Notes: generated by a model from the letters alone, not told the origin. A DNA stretch of 64,000 nucleotides from Sulfoacidibacillus thermotolerans (GCF_003144315.1 NZ_MPDK01000002.1:372001-436000); one strand, 5' to 3'; counted from the stretch's first letter, positions 19,524-28,977 are shown. Made by a program: numbers and translations.

Positions 19524-19988
19524 TCACTCGCTTGTGAACGCTTCAAGAAACTGAGGAGACGCATGCTGGTACAAATCTGGACGAAACTCCTGCACAAATG
19601 CGCGCAATAAACCAAACTCTTCCTCAGTCAGATTCGTTAGGTCCACCCTTCCCTTTACCGCTTTTTCCATTTGATTCGCCTGTTCAATTAGATTTTTATA
19701 CCCTTTCCCAGACTGTTGATCAATAAAGGACTCACAAGCAGCCGCACCGTGAAATCCTTGATTGCCATCTCTGCGGTATAAGCTCAACCATACAATTGCA
19801 ACTTTTCGTGGATTAGAAACCTGTTGCAAACTCTTTTCATACTGAATTCCTTGATCGATTTTAGCCTTTCCATGAATTGCACCATTATCCAGATAAAGCT
19901 CCCCTTGATCAATAATGAGTGCAGACAACGTCGACATACCTTCTGGCGCGCGATGTTGATTCGTCCCTGTCAGACGTAATTCTTCCAT
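19524..19988 (-). CDS. ywhD: YwhD-family protein
   Basis: A 154-residue protein; ATG 19988 is preceded by GAAAGGGTG and is preferred to a TTG 57 bases upstream. The segments ELYLDNGAIHGKAKIDQGI, WLSLYR and ACESFID, then GYKNL, match Bacillus YwhD. The biochemical function of the family is unknown. Monocistronic, divergent from the SpoIID-like gene. Confidence 0.8.
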   Translation of the reverse strand: MEELRLTGTNQHRAPEGMSTLSALIIDQGELYLDNGAIHGKAKIDQGIQYEKSLQQVSNPRKVAIVWLSLYRRDGNQGFHGAAACESFIDQQSGKGYKNLIEQANQMEKAVKGRVDLTNLTEEEFGLLRAFVQEFRPDLYQHASPQFLEAFTSE

Positions 19989-20139
19989 ATATAAGCACCC
20001 TTTCCTCACAGCGTATAAGGATCTTTTCTCCCATTTTACCTTCAAACGAGGATTTCACAAGCAAACGCATGATATTTCCCAAGTGGGGCATGATTACAGC
20101 AGAATCCTGACTTGTTATGCACTGGAGGTCGAGTCATCC

Positions 20140-20799
20140 TTGTATAAAAATCAACGTCGAACGCTGGTTTCCATATTGACCACCCTTGTTTTTGGAACTC
20201 TTTGTGCAACTCTCCCTGCAAATTTAGCAAAGGCGCAAACCTACATGGTGGGATCCACAGGATTCCCTAGTAATATTCGCGTGGCGATTCGCGAAACAAA
20301 TTCATCCGGCGAACCTGACCCACGTGGTCGAATCATCTATGTTTCCACTGTTAACTTTGATCAATATTGCCGTGATGTCTTGCCAAACGAATGGTTCCCA
20401 AACTGGAATCCTGCCGCACTTGAGGCTGGAGCCATCGCAGTAAAAATGTTTGCCTGGTTCCATCATCTTCATCCTGTAACGATTGATGGATACACTTTTG
20501 ATGTAGATAATACGGTGAATTTCCAAACGTATCGCGCGCAGTCTGATCAACCGAGTACGGACCAAGCGTATTATGCTACACGTAATTTAGCGTTTGTAAA
20601 ACCTAACAAGGAAATTGTCGAATTAAACTACCGCGCTGGTTACGAGAATAATCCAAACTGGCAATACCGAAATGCCGGTATCATGGCCCAATGGGGTTCT
20701 GAATACTGGGCAAACCAAGGTCGAACCCCTTTACAAATTCTCGAATTTTATTATATTGGCCGCATGCTCACAACGATTCCAGGCGTTGGAAGGAGTTAA
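20140..20799 (+). CDS. exported SpoIID/LytB-domain protein
   Basis: A protein of about 219 residues if translation starts at TTG 20140, which has GGAGGT ten bases upstream and opens directly into a signal peptide (basic YKNQRR, a hydrophobic stretch, then LAKAQ). An ATG at 20083 would give an odd extension. The SpoIID core is present: CRDVLPNEW (the glutamate corresponds to the catalytic Glu of SpoIID transglycosylases) and the helix AALEAGAIAVKMFAWFHH. It is shorter than sporulation SpoIID, so it is a domain relative. It is 4 bases from the next gene, clearly an operon. Confidence 0.75.
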   Translation: MYKNQRRTLVSILTTLVFGTLCATLPANLAKAQTYMVGSTGFPSNIRVAIRETNSSGEPDPRGRIIYVSTVNFDQYCRDVLPNEWFPNWNPAALEAGAIAVKMFAWFHHLHPVTIDGYTFDVDNTVNFQTYRAQSDQPSTDQAYYATRNLAFVKPNKEIVELNYRAGYENNPNWQYRNAGIMAQWGSEYWANQGRTPLQILEFYYIGRMLTTIPGVGRS

Positions 20800-20803
20800 A
20801 AGT

Positions 20804-21472
20804 GTGAAAAATAAGAATGTGATACAAATATTAGCTCGCACTCTTTTGGCTACAGGAATCTTGTCACTTTCTTTTTTCCCGATCCATCTGTGTTCAGCTG
20901 CAAATACACCAGCAAACGTTTCACAACCTATGCAGTTCCAGCAACAACAACCAAAACCTACGGATAAAACACCAAACACTACGGATAAAACACCAAATCC
21001 CGCGGAAAAACCGCAAACAAGTGGTTACGATCCGATGATTTCCGGTAAGGGATATGGCAATTTGCGTGTGAAAGTGATTGATGGTAGAACCTTAAAACCC
21101 ATTGAAGGGGCAGAAGTTGTCGTATTAGAAACGGAGAAACGCTACAAAACGGATGCAAATGGACTTACACCGTGGATTCAAGCACCTGTTTTACGCAGTG
21201 CTCGCTTTCGCTTTCTGGTAAATGAGTTGCACGGCCAACTCACCCTCATTTCATATAAAAACGGTTACCACGACTCGATTCATATGGGAGTTCGCATGAA
21301 TGAGGGCGCAACAACCAAAACAACAATTTGGCAATACCAAATCACACCTGGTGTAGATCGGCGTCTCGAACCGATCGTGTACATCGAACCCTATCATCGT
21401 CTGTGGCTAATTCAACTTGCCGATCGGTTTCGCCGACCTTCACAACTCGGTGAAGGTTATGAACGTCCATAA
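20804..21472 (+). CDS. exported protein with carboxypeptidase-regulatory-like domain
   Basis: A 222-residue protein; GTG 20804 has AAGGAG upstream and yields a signal peptide ending near CSAAN. A proline-rich linker with tandem TDKTPNT/TDKTPNP repeats (about residues 45-65) leads to a beta-sandwich-like domain: LRVKVIDGRTLKPIEGAEVVV and TDANGLTPWIQAP are typical of CarboxypepD_reg or related surface domains. It probably sits at the cell surface with the SpoIID-like partner. Function unknown. Confidence 0.65.
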   Translation: MKNKNVIQILARTLLATGILSLSFFPIHLCSAANTPANVSQPMQFQQQQPKPTDKTPNTTDKTPNPAEKPQTSGYDPMISGKGYGNLRVKVIDGRTLKPIEGAEVVVLETEKRYKTDANGLTPWIQAPVLRSARFRFLVNELHGQLTLISYKNGYHDSIHMGVRMNEGATTKTTIWQYQITPGVDRRLEPIVYIEPYHRLWLIQLADRFRRPSQLGEGYERP

Positions 21473-21494
21473 AAGAAAGATCACTCGCTCATAG

Positions 21495-21522
21495 GAGGCC
21501 TTGCAATTCTATGCAGGGCCTC
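21495..21522 (+). terminator. hairpin after the SpoIID-like operon
   Basis: An 11-bp stem (GAGGCCTTGCA with TGCAGGGCCTC, one G-U pair) about 25 bases after the stop codon. The tail is only moderately T-rich, so efficiency is uncertain. Confidence 0.55.
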
Positions 21523-21578
21523 TACTTATGATAAAATATAGTGTTGATTTTATTAAATACTATGGGCGGGGAATCTAC

Positions 21579-23249
21579 ATGAAAATTGATACTACAAAGC
21601 GATTGCTACGAATTGGGACAATAACTGCGCTTTGTATGACGGTTAGTGGTTGTGCTACGACCCCCTCTACTGTGTCGTCTTCTTTGCATACTCAAAATAT
21701 AAAATCTGTACAAAAACCTTTATCCAAAGTGCAAAACTATGCGCCACTTACTATAGATTCATCTCTCCAACTTGCGCTTCCAGACTCAATTGGAACCTTA
21801 CACCGCGATCTTTTGCAGCAAGCCTTCTTAACAACTTCTGGACGCATCGTCGTAAATCACATGACCTATCAAATCAATCTACCTGCGCACACACGCCTGA
21901 TGTATTTACTTCAAGATAATGGGATTCTTTGGACGGTACAACCTAGAGGTGGAATCCAAGGAAACCAGCCGCTGGTAAACTCTCTTTTCTTTACACCCTT
22001 TGTATCCAGTGATTTTATGGAGCATGCACTTCCGCGGATGACAACGTCACTGACGGACAATGCGACACTTTTATTCCGGACAAATCAGGTATACACAGAT
22101 CATGTAAGCAATAACAATGGAATTACACTTTATCAAGACCATTCTGCAATCCTATTTTCCTATATACTACCTATCGATGGTCAAAAGATGATTCAATTTG
22201 CCATTCTTACAAACGCGAATACTGCGATTCAGTTGCTGGGCCAATATCCACTTAGACCAGTTCCCCCTGTCGTTATGCCGATTACAAACGGGGTGATTTA
22301 TGAACGTTACTCCCCTTCCCATTTGCAACGTGAACATGTCTTTATCTATCGAAATTTCGCCGCGAATACAACCGTCGTGTTTCATACAAGTTTTCAAGCG
22401 CAAGCTTTTTATTCAAATACTTCCTCAGCCTTAGTGATTGCGGGTCCTGAACAAATCTCTATCAATGCAAAAGGCCAAATAACGCACGCGCAAACCCCGC
22501 CATTGCCTTTAAATCCTCTTTTACTCAATGCATTACAACCTTTGCACATGCCTGAGATGTATCTTCCCTCAATTTCATTTCAATACGGCCACTCTTCGAT
22601 CATGCCTATCCTACTTACCGTAAAAGGGCCGAGTCTCTATGAAATCAGGTTGACATTACAAAACCCCTCCACAATCTTGCAAGTTACAGTGGCAAAAAGC
22701 AAGCAAGCGTTACACAAATACCGGATTCACATTGAACATATCGACACCAAGAGCCTTATTTTGCCTACTAAAAATCTATTCGTGCATTCGGTGACGCCAA
22801 TCCCCAGTTTTTATGGGGCTTATCAGCCTCTTACTTCGATGATTCTCAGTTCACAACAAGGACCAGAAATTGAATGGATTCGCGCAATCGAAAAACAGAG
22901 TCAGAAGGTAAAGAATCCCACTCTCCATTCAGCCACATGGTTTGCTGCTTTTGCAATCGGTAACTGGACCTATATGCTCGGACCTTTCACGAATCCCGCG
23001 AATACGAATCAAACAAACCAATTGTCTCAGTTCATCACTGCGATCACGTCTAATCCTTTGCCCGATTTCGCACAGCCAGGATGGATGGCCATTAAGTTGC
23101 AAAAACAAACAACGACATGGGAAAGACTTCCGAGTCTCATTGAATTTAGTCCCGCGAAAGGGATTTCAGTTCATATCAAAGGAATAAGTCTGCTGACAAC
23201 ACAACAATTGCAATTTTGGACACTTACTACAAAGCCTTCAGCTCATTAA
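21579..23249 (+). CDS. large lipoprotein of unknown function
   Basis: A 556-residue protein; ATG 21579 gives a clean lipoprotein signal with lipobox VSGC (Cys near residue 24), whereas upstream starts place it internally. The rest looks like a beta-rich extracellular protein, with many FxxxQ and LPLNPLLL-type strands, but no family is recognised and no catalytic motif is seen. It is separated by a hairpin from the two exported proteins upstream. Its last 23 bases overlap the 3' end of the convergent aminotransferase gene. Confidence 0.7.
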   Translation: MKIDTTKRLLRIGTITALCMTVSGCATTPSTVSSSLHTQNIKSVQKPLSKVQNYAPLTIDSSLQLALPDSIGTLHRDLLQQAFLTTSGRIVVNHMTYQINLPAHTRLMYLLQDNGILWTVQPRGGIQGNQPLVNSLFFTPFVSSDFMEHALPRMTTSLTDNATLLFRTNQVYTDHVSNNNGITLYQDHSAILFSYILPIDGQKMIQFAILTNANTAIQLLGQYPLRPVPPVVMPITNGVIYERYSPSHLQREHVFIYRNFAANTTVVFHTSFQAQAFYSNTSSALVIAGPEQISINAKGQITHAQTPPLPLNPLLLNALQPLHMPEMYLPSISFQYGHSSIMPILLTVKGPSLYEIRLTLQNPSTILQVTVAKSKQALHKYRIHIEHIDTKSLILPTKNLFVHSVTPIPSFYGAYQPLTSMILSSQQGPEIEWIRAIEKQSQKVKNPTLHSATWFAAFAIGNWTYMLGPFTNPANTNQTNQLSQFITAITSNPLPDFAQPGWMAIKLQKQTTTWERLPSLIEFSPAKGISVHIKGISLLTTQQLQFWTLTTKPSAH

Positions 23250-24438
23250 GCGCACGAGCGATTCGTGAACCTGCTTCGCGCAAACGTTGCTCAGTCTCAA
23301 GTAAAGCGATGCGCACATACCCTTCCCCGCGTGCACCAAACCCAATTCCTGGAGCAACCACTACATCGTAATGTTCGAGGAGAAACGTTGAAAACTGTTC
23401 TGACGAGATACCTTGTGGCGTCTTCATCCAAACAAAGAACGAACCTTTTGATTGCTTTACAGAATATCCCATATCATCAAGCGGAGCAAGCAACGCTTGC
23501 TGTCGTTTTGCATAGGTCTGCACCAACTGCTTAACACACGACTGATCTCCATTAAGTGCTACAATTGCAGCACGCTGCACAGCAGGAAACAAAGAAACAA
23601 AGAGATGATCCTGCAACTCATTGATCATACTGATCACTCGAGCATTGCCAAGAACAAATCCAACTCGCCAGCCTGCCATATTATAACTCTTTGACAAGGT
23701 ATAAAATTCAACACCAACATCTTTCGCTCCTGCAATCTGCAAAAAACTAATCGGACGATCTAAAAATCCAATCGCTCCATAAGCAAAATCATGCGCAATA
23801 ACAAGTTCAGACTCTTTGGCAAAAGCAACTGCAGACTGGAAAAATTCCTCGTTTGCAGTTGCGCCAGTTGGATTGTTCGGATAGTTTAAAAACATGAGTT
23901 TAGCAGCCCGTCGCACATCTTTTGGAATTTCGTAAAAATCAGGGAGAAATTGATGATCTTCGAGCAATGGCATTACTTCCATCTGTGCTCCTGCTAGAGC
24001 AATCCCAGACCAGTAATCCGGATATCCTGGGTCTGGAACCAACGCGATATCTCCAGGCTCTAAAAGACACTGACTAATTTCCACTAACCCTGCTTTTCCT
24101 CCAAATAAAATAGCAACTTCTTGCTCAGGATCTAAATCCACACCGTATTCTCGTGCATAGTGCGCACAAATCGCCTCGCGCAATTCGGGAATTCCGCGAA
24201 AAGGTGAATAGCGATGTGTAGAAGGATCTTCAATCGCCTCTTGAAGCGCGCTCACGATGTGTGAGGGAGTTGGTAGATCAGGGTTCCCTTGACCCAGATT
24301 AATCACATCATGGCCCATTGCTATCCTTCTTGCTGCTTGTTGCGTAAGCTTCGCAAAAAATTGTGAAGGAAGACGTCCTAAACGCTTGGCTGGCTGAATG
24401 TGAAATTGCACAGGCATATTGATTTCGCCATTACTCAT
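23227..24438 (-). CDS. mtnE: PLP-dependent aminotransferase (MtnE-like)
   Basis: A 403-residue fold-type I aminotransferase. ATG 24438 overlaps the stop of nfo by 8 bases and has AAGGGG upstream. Motifs include LGQGNPDLPTP, FGGKAGLVEI, PDPGYPDYWSG, LNYPNNPTGA, the PLP contact HDFAYGAIGF and the lysine in YTLSKSYNMAGWR. The combination closely resembles Bacillus MtnE (YkrV), the last transaminase of methionine salvage; no other mtn gene is nearby, so related substrates such as LL-diaminopimelate are possible. Confidence 0.8.
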   Translation of the reverse strand: MSNGEINMPVQFHIQPAKRLGRLPSQFFAKLTQQAARRIAMGHDVINLGQGNPDLPTPSHIVSALQEAIEDPSTHRYSPFRGIPELREAICAHYAREYGVDLDPEQEVAILFGGKAGLVEISQCLLEPGDIALVPDPGYPDYWSGIALAGAQMEVMPLLEDHQFLPDFYEIPKDVRRAAKLMFLNYPNNPTGATANEEFFQSAVAFAKESELVIAHDFAYGAIGFLDRPISFLQIAGAKDVGVEFYTLSKSYNMAGWRVGFVLGNARVISMINELQDHLFVSLFPAVQRAAIVALNGDQSCVKQLVQTYAKRQQALLAPLDDMGYSVKQSKGSFFVWMKTPQGISSEQFSTFLLEHYDVVVAPGIGFGARGEGYVRIALLETEQRLREAGSRIARALNELKAL

Positions 24439-25294
24439 CAACAGTTTCCCCTTTTCCCGCCGGCGGCAATTCATCCGTATCACCGCGCAATAGTGCAATT
24501 TCATGTTTATAAAGTCCACCTGGAGTTTCTAAAATTAATGGAATCTCTGACAGCGCATCATGATGCACGATATAGCGAAGTGCATCAAGCCCAAGTGATC
24601 CACGTCCAATATTCTCATGGCGATCTTTATGAGAGTGAAAAGGCGTTTTCGAATCGTTAATATGAGCGACTTTCAAGCGTTGCAGCCCAATGATATCGTC
24701 AAATTGCTGTAGGAAATCATCAAAATGATTGACGATATCATATCCTGCACTGTAATTATGACAGGTGTCTATGCACACACCAAGCTTGTCCTTATATTCT
24801 ACACGTGCGATAATTTCAGCAATTTCTTCTAATCGATTACCAACTTTCGAGCCATCGCCAGCCATTGTTTCAAGGCATAAATATAGATTCTCATCTCCTT
24901 TTAACACTGCATTTAATCCTTGAGCAATTCGTTCGATTCCTTGAGCAATTCCTGTCCCCACGTGACTTCCTGGATGCATAACAAGATAGCGAAATCCCAA
25001 ATACTCTACGCGTCTTATTTCTTCAGAAAGAATCATCATTCCATATTCAAACGTATCCTCTTTCGGACTCGCCAAATTTACAAGATAGGATAAATGAACT
25101 ACTGGATCACTGAGATGATGGGATTCCATTAATTGCAGGGCTTCATCCCGATGAAATTGTTCAATGGGCCGTGCCAAGCCGCCACGATTGCTCCGTGTAT
25201 AGATCATATAAGTATCTGCCTCATAGGAGATGGATTCTTCTACGGCATGTAGCAACCCTGTTTTTGCAACTGAAACGTTTGCGCCTAACTTCAC
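24431..25294 (-). CDS. nfo: endonuclease IV
   Basis: A 287-residue AP endonuclease. The GTG at 25294 (MKLGANVSV) is chosen because AAAGGATGA lies before it and this is where family members begin. TIM-barrel and zinc-ligand motifs are present: MHPGSH, CLETMAGDG, GVCIDTCHNYSAGYD, HINDSKTPFHSHKDRHENIG, and the terminal ILETPGG. It cleaves abasic sites in base-excision repair. Overlaps the aminotransferase start, so the two are translationally coupled despite unrelated roles. Confidence 0.92.
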   Translation of the reverse strand: MKLGANVSVAKTGLLHAVEESISYEADTYMIYTRSNRGGLARPIEQFHRDEALQLMESHHLSDPVVHLSYLVNLASPKEDTFEYGMMILSEEIRRVEYLGFRYLVMHPGSHVGTGIAQGIERIAQGLNAVLKGDENLYLCLETMAGDGSKVGNRLEEIAEIIARVEYKDKLGVCIDTCHNYSAGYDIVNHFDDFLQQFDDIIGLQRLKVAHINDSKTPFHSHKDRHENIGRGSLGLDALRYIVHHDALSEIPLILETPGGLYKHEIALLRGDTDELPPAGKGETVDE

Positions 25295-25404
25295 TTGATT
25301 CATCCTTTCGCCAAAAGCACAAATTGCTTCAAATAAGTATAATTTGTAGTCTACCATACGCCAAGCCGTCTGCGCGAAATCATATTATCCAATAGGCTTA
25401 CTAC

Positions 25405-25440
25405 GATGAAAAAAGCGCCTCTATGGGCGCTTTTTTCATC
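25405..25440 (-). terminator. glnA terminator
   Basis: A 15-bp stem (GATGAAAAAAGCGCC with GGCGCTTTTTTCATC) with a short loop, 30 bases after the glnA stop; T-runs on both strands make it usable in either direction. Confidence 0.9.
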
Positions 25441-25469
25441 GGTCACAGCAATTCCATGCCAAATTCTAC

Positions 25470-26894
25470 TTATAGATCGAAGTACATCTGGAATTCATGC
25501 GGATGTGGTCGAAGTGCCAACGGTTGAACTTCCGTAGAACGCTTGAATTCAATCCAGGTATTAATGAAGTCGCGATCAAACACTCCGCCTTCCAACAAAA
25601 ACTCATGATCAGCTTCTAGCGCAGCTAACACTTCATCCAAAGAGCCAGGCACACTCCGAATCTTCTCTTTCTCCCCAGAAGGCAATTCGTAAATATTTTT
25701 ATCAACAGGCCCAAACCCGTGAGCAGTAGGATCGATCTCGCGGCGGATTCCATCTAGGCCAGCTAACAACATCGCAGAAAAAGCGAGATACGGATTTGCT
25801 GTCCCATCAGGAGTCCGAAACTCAATTCGCGCTGATTTCGGTGTAACCGCAGCCACTGGTACGCGTACTGCAGCACTGCGATTCCCTTTTGAAAAGACAA
25901 GATTTACTGGTGCTTCAAAGCCAGGAACTAACCGCTTAAAAGAGTTCGTGCTCGGAGTGGCAAAAGCCAAAATTGCAGGTGCATGATAAAGAATTCCACC
26001 GATATAATGAAGTGCCATTTTACTTAAATTTGCATATTTCCCTTCTTCATAGAACAACGGTTTGTCACCATCAAAAATACTTTGATGGACATGCATGCCG
26101 GAACCATTATCACCAAAGATTGGCTTAGGCATAAATGTTGCCACTTTTCCATATCGTCTGGCGACATTACGCACAATGTATTTGTACAAAAGTACGGTAT
26201 CTGCTACATTAGTCAAGGTATCAAAACGGAAGTTAATTTCTGCCTGACCAGCAGAGGCCACTTCATGATGATGCCGCTCAACACGAATACCTGCATTCAT
26301 AAGCTCAAGAACCATTTCTGTGCGCAAATCATGTTGACTATCTGTTGGTTGAACCGGGAAATAACCGCCTTTGTTTTTCACCTTATATCCGAGGTTTGGA
26401 CTTGTATCTTTTCCTGTATTCCAATTTGCTTCTTCAGAATCCACTTCATAAAACGCACCACTTGGTGAAGAAGCAAAACGCACATCATCAAAAACAAAAA
26501 ACTCTAATTCCGGACCAAAGTAAGCCGCTGTTCCAACGCCGCTCTTTTGTAAGAAAGCTTCCGCTTTCTGTGCAATATAACGTGGGTCACGATTATAGCG
26601 ATTGCCACTTGGTTCATAGACATCACAAATTAAATCGAGTGTGGGGACTGCCGTAAACGCATCCACATAAGCCGTTGAAAGATCTGGGCGCATAACCATG
26701 TCGCTCTCTTCAATTCCGCGAAACCCTTGAATACTCGATCCATCAAATGCCACTCCATGAGTGAGCATATCCTCGTCAACCTCTGCGGCAGGAATCGTGA
26801 CATGATGCTGCCGACCTGGCAAATCTACAATTCGAAAGTCAACCATTTGAATATTTTTTTCCTGAATGAGAGACAAAATTTCTGAAGCAGTCAC
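25470..26894 (-). CDS. glnA: glutamine synthetase type I (beta-like)
   Basis: A 474-residue protein; GTG 26894 is favoured because GGGGG lies 7 bases upstream and homologues begin there, while GTG 26909 has no ribosome site. It condenses glutamate and ammonia with ATP. Visible are FDGSSIQGF, the metal-binding EVASAGQAEINF, HVHQSIFDG and NRSAAVRVP. The C-terminus contains the adenylylation-type loop KNIYELP and the extra segment found in GSI-beta enzymes, and it is about 30 residues longer than Bacillus GSI-alpha. No glnR gene is adjacent. Confidence 0.92.
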   Translation of the reverse strand: MTASEILSLIQEKNIQMVDFRIVDLPGRQHHVTIPAAEVDEDMLTHGVAFDGSSIQGFRGIEESDMVMRPDLSTAYVDAFTAVPTLDLICDVYEPSGNRYNRDPRYIAQKAEAFLQKSGVGTAAYFGPELEFFVFDDVRFASSPSGAFYEVDSEEANWNTGKDTSPNLGYKVKNKGGYFPVQPTDSQHDLRTEMVLELMNAGIRVERHHHEVASAGQAEINFRFDTLTNVADTVLLYKYIVRNVARRYGKVATFMPKPIFGDNGSGMHVHQSIFDGDKPLFYEEGKYANLSKMALHYIGGILYHAPAILAFATPSTNSFKRLVPGFEAPVNLVFSKGNRSAAVRVPVAAVTPKSARIEFRTPDGTANPYLAFSAMLLAGLDGIRREIDPTAHGFGPVDKNIYELPSGEKEKIRSVPGSLDEVLAALEADHEFLLEGGVFDRDFINTWIEFKRSTEVQPLALRPHPHEFQMYFDL

Positions 26895-26933
26895 GTCTTC
26901 AACCCCCACATCAAATGTAAACTACTTATCGAT

Positions 26934-26987
26934 AGTATACGCTAGGATCAGAAGGAACGTCAATAAAGAATGTTAGATTAGCTAACG
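26934..26987 (-). promoter_or_regulatory. glnA promoter with GlnR/TnrA-like box
   Basis: On the minus strand TTGACG (26963-26958), 18 bases, TATACT (26939-26934). Just upstream, TGTTAGATTAGCTAACG (26971-26987) matches the TGTNAN7TNACA consensus of GlnR/TnrA at all but the last base. The position, near -45 to -61, fits nitrogen control of glnA. GlnR binding is inferred from the motif. Confidence 0.65.
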
Positions 26988-27000
26988 CAAAATAAGTGAG

Positions 27001-28194
27001 TTAATCGAACCGCAAAGTTCTACGCCGCAGGGAGACGCTTAGAACAATCCCAATGCTAAGAAAGTTAACAACCAACGAAGAGCCTCCATAGCTTACAAAA
27101 GGTAACGTAATCCCGGTAGCAGGACTTAACACGAGATTCATTCCGATGTTTTCGAATATCTGAAAGGCAAACATGCCGATAGAACCAGCAATCACATAGG
27201 CTCCAAAATCGTCTAAAGCACTCGTTGCAACTTTAACCATACGGAATAACATAATTAAAAAAAGCATGATGAGCAGGCTTGATCCCACAAATCCAAGCTG
27301 TTCCGCAATCGCTGAAAAGATAAAATCTGTCCATTGAAATGGGATCCAGCTGCCATTTGTCTGTGACCCGCGCAATAAACCAGTGCCAAATACCCCGCCT
27401 GATCCTACAGCGATTTCCGCCTCAAGTACTTGATAGCCAGCGCCTGTCGGATTCGCCGTCGGATTGATAAACGAGATCAAACGCTGTGTTTGATAAGGAT
27501 GCAAGATATGTTGATGAGTAAGCACTTGAATCGTCTGATTGCCAAACGGACCTACAGCCAACATAAAAAAGATTAAAAACCCGAGTGAACCCGTCACTAA
27601 AATGCGCAGATGCTTCCTCTGCACGTAGACGACAAGCATCGAAAACAAGATCGCTAACATGACTAGCGCTTGTCCAAGCGCTGGTTCTTTTAATGTCAAA
27701 AGAAACGGGACAATAAATACACCGAAAATCGGAAGAAGCCCTTTTAACGAGTAATCCGGGTATTCCCTCTCATTCATTCGTGCCATGTAGTCTGCAATCC
27801 AAATAATCAATGCGACTTTCGCTAACTCGGAGGGTTGAAAGCTCAATCCAGCGGGAAGAGAAATCCAACTATGAGCGCCGTTTACACGATGAAATCCAAA
27901 TACAGCGAGCAAGAGAAAAACAGATATGCCATAAAACCACCAATGCCATTTCGCTAATGATTTATAATCGACAAACATCATCACAAACATCACGATATAA
28001 CTAAGTACTTCCCACATGATTTGCCGCAAGAGGATGTGAGGGGGAATGCCGAGCAATGCATTTCCTGTTGCCGGGTCCGCTTTCCCATAAGTTGAAGTGT
28101 AGACTGCAATACAACTAATAATCGAAATACAGATCATCACAAATATAAGAGGATAGTCCAAATCGCGAATATTTCTTTTGACAATTGACTCCAC
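27001..28194 (-). CDS. SEDS-family glycosyltransferase (RodA type)
   Basis: A 397-residue polytopic membrane protein. SEDS signatures: SWISLPAGLSFQPSELAKVALI, LKEPALGQALV, DFIFSAIAEQLGFVG and the C-terminal GITLPFVSYGGSSL. SEDS proteins polymerise lipid II with a partner class B PBP; RodA acts in elongation and SpoVE/FtsW in septa. The sequence is closest in feel to RodA, whereas the one at 29,512 is FtsW-like. No PBP gene is adjacent. Confidence 0.85.
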   Translation of the reverse strand: MESIVKRNIRDLDYPLIFVMICISIISCIAVYTSTYGKADPATGNALLGIPPHILLRQIMWEVLSYIVMFVMMFVDYKSLAKWHWWFYGISVFLLLAVFGFHRVNGAHSWISLPAGLSFQPSELAKVALIIWIADYMARMNEREYPDYSLKGLLPIFGVFIVPFLLTLKEPALGQALVMLAILFSMLVVYVQRKHLRILVTGSLGFLIFFMLAVGPFGNQTIQVLTHQHILHPYQTQRLISFINPTANPTGAGYQVLEAEIAVGSGGVFGTGLLRGSQTNGSWIPFQWTDFIFSAIAEQLGFVGSSLLIMLFLIMLFRMVKVATSALDDFGAYVIAGSIGMFAFQIFENIGMNLVLSPATGITLPFVSYGGSSLVVNFLSIGIVLSVSLRRRTLRFD

Positions 28195-28276
28195 TGCTTT
28201 GCCTCCAAGCTAAAACATTCTACGTTGCTAATCATCGCATGAGTCATTCGTTTACGCAACGTCAGCAATGTTGCGT

Positions 28277-28888
28277 TTACTGGCGATTTCCCAAGGATTT
28301 TACTGCAACAAGCGCTAAAAAACTGGCAATTGTTAACCCCGCTAGGATCCATGCCGCCTCTGTCACCGATAGCATACCTGTAAATCCAGCGATCTTTGGA
28401 CCTGCAAATCTTCCAAGTGTTATAAAGACTGTCACCCAGACACAAACACCCATGTACGCCGGAAATGCAAATCGCCCGTAGGACATTCCGCCTAGCCCTG
28501 CCACAATCGCTGTCACATGGCGAACTCCTGGCACAAAAAAACCTGCAAACAGTGTAACTGCGCCATATTTTTTAAAATATCGCTCTACGCGGTCCAGTGA
28601 TTTTTCTGTAATGTGGAGATAGCGTCCATACCGCAACAACAACGGTCGTCCGATAAACACTCCAAGTGCATAACTCAAAGTAATCCCTAACGACGCACCT
28701 AAGATCCCAAAAAATAACGCAGGAAAATAAGACAAGCTGCCTTTATATACAAAGTAACCGACTGCAGTCAAAATCGTCTCATCTGGCAAAGGGAGACCTA
28801 CGATTCCCAAAATCAAAATTGCCGTTAACCCAATATATCCATAATGATGAATCAGCGCCAACAACTCCGCCCCAGAGATGCTCCTCAC
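28277..28888 (-). CDS. DedA-family membrane protein (second copy)
   Basis: A 203-residue protein with DedA signatures VGLPLPDETILTAVG, GITLSYALGVFIGR and FFVPGVRHVTAIVAGLGGM. The glutamate in the first motif and the arginine in the third are the conserved polar residues of the family. It shares little more than motif identity with the DedA at 15,093, so it is a paralogue rather than a recent copy. It precedes the RodA-like gene by 82 bases. Confidence 0.85.
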   Translation of the reverse strand: MRSISGAELLALIHHYGYIGLTAILILGIVGLPLPDETILTAVGYFVYKGSLSYFPALFFGILGASLGITLSYALGVFIGRPLLLRYGRYLHITEKSLDRVERYFKKYGAVTLFAGFFVPGVRHVTAIVAGLGGMSYGRFAFPAYMGVCVWVTVFITLGRFAGPKIAGFTGMLSVTEAAWILAGLTIASFLALVAVKSLGNRQ

Positions 28889-28977
28889 CCCTCATGAAAT
28901 CAATCTTGTGAATTCCGCAAAAGCCCCTACCCTCATGTTTAACTTCACATACCGTATGAGTAAGGAGGCGACACTTT

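Noticed and set aside
20942-21010. CRISPR-like or tandem DNA repeat at the TDKTPN segment
   Set aside because: It is only two to three units of a short coding repeat within a proline-rich linker.
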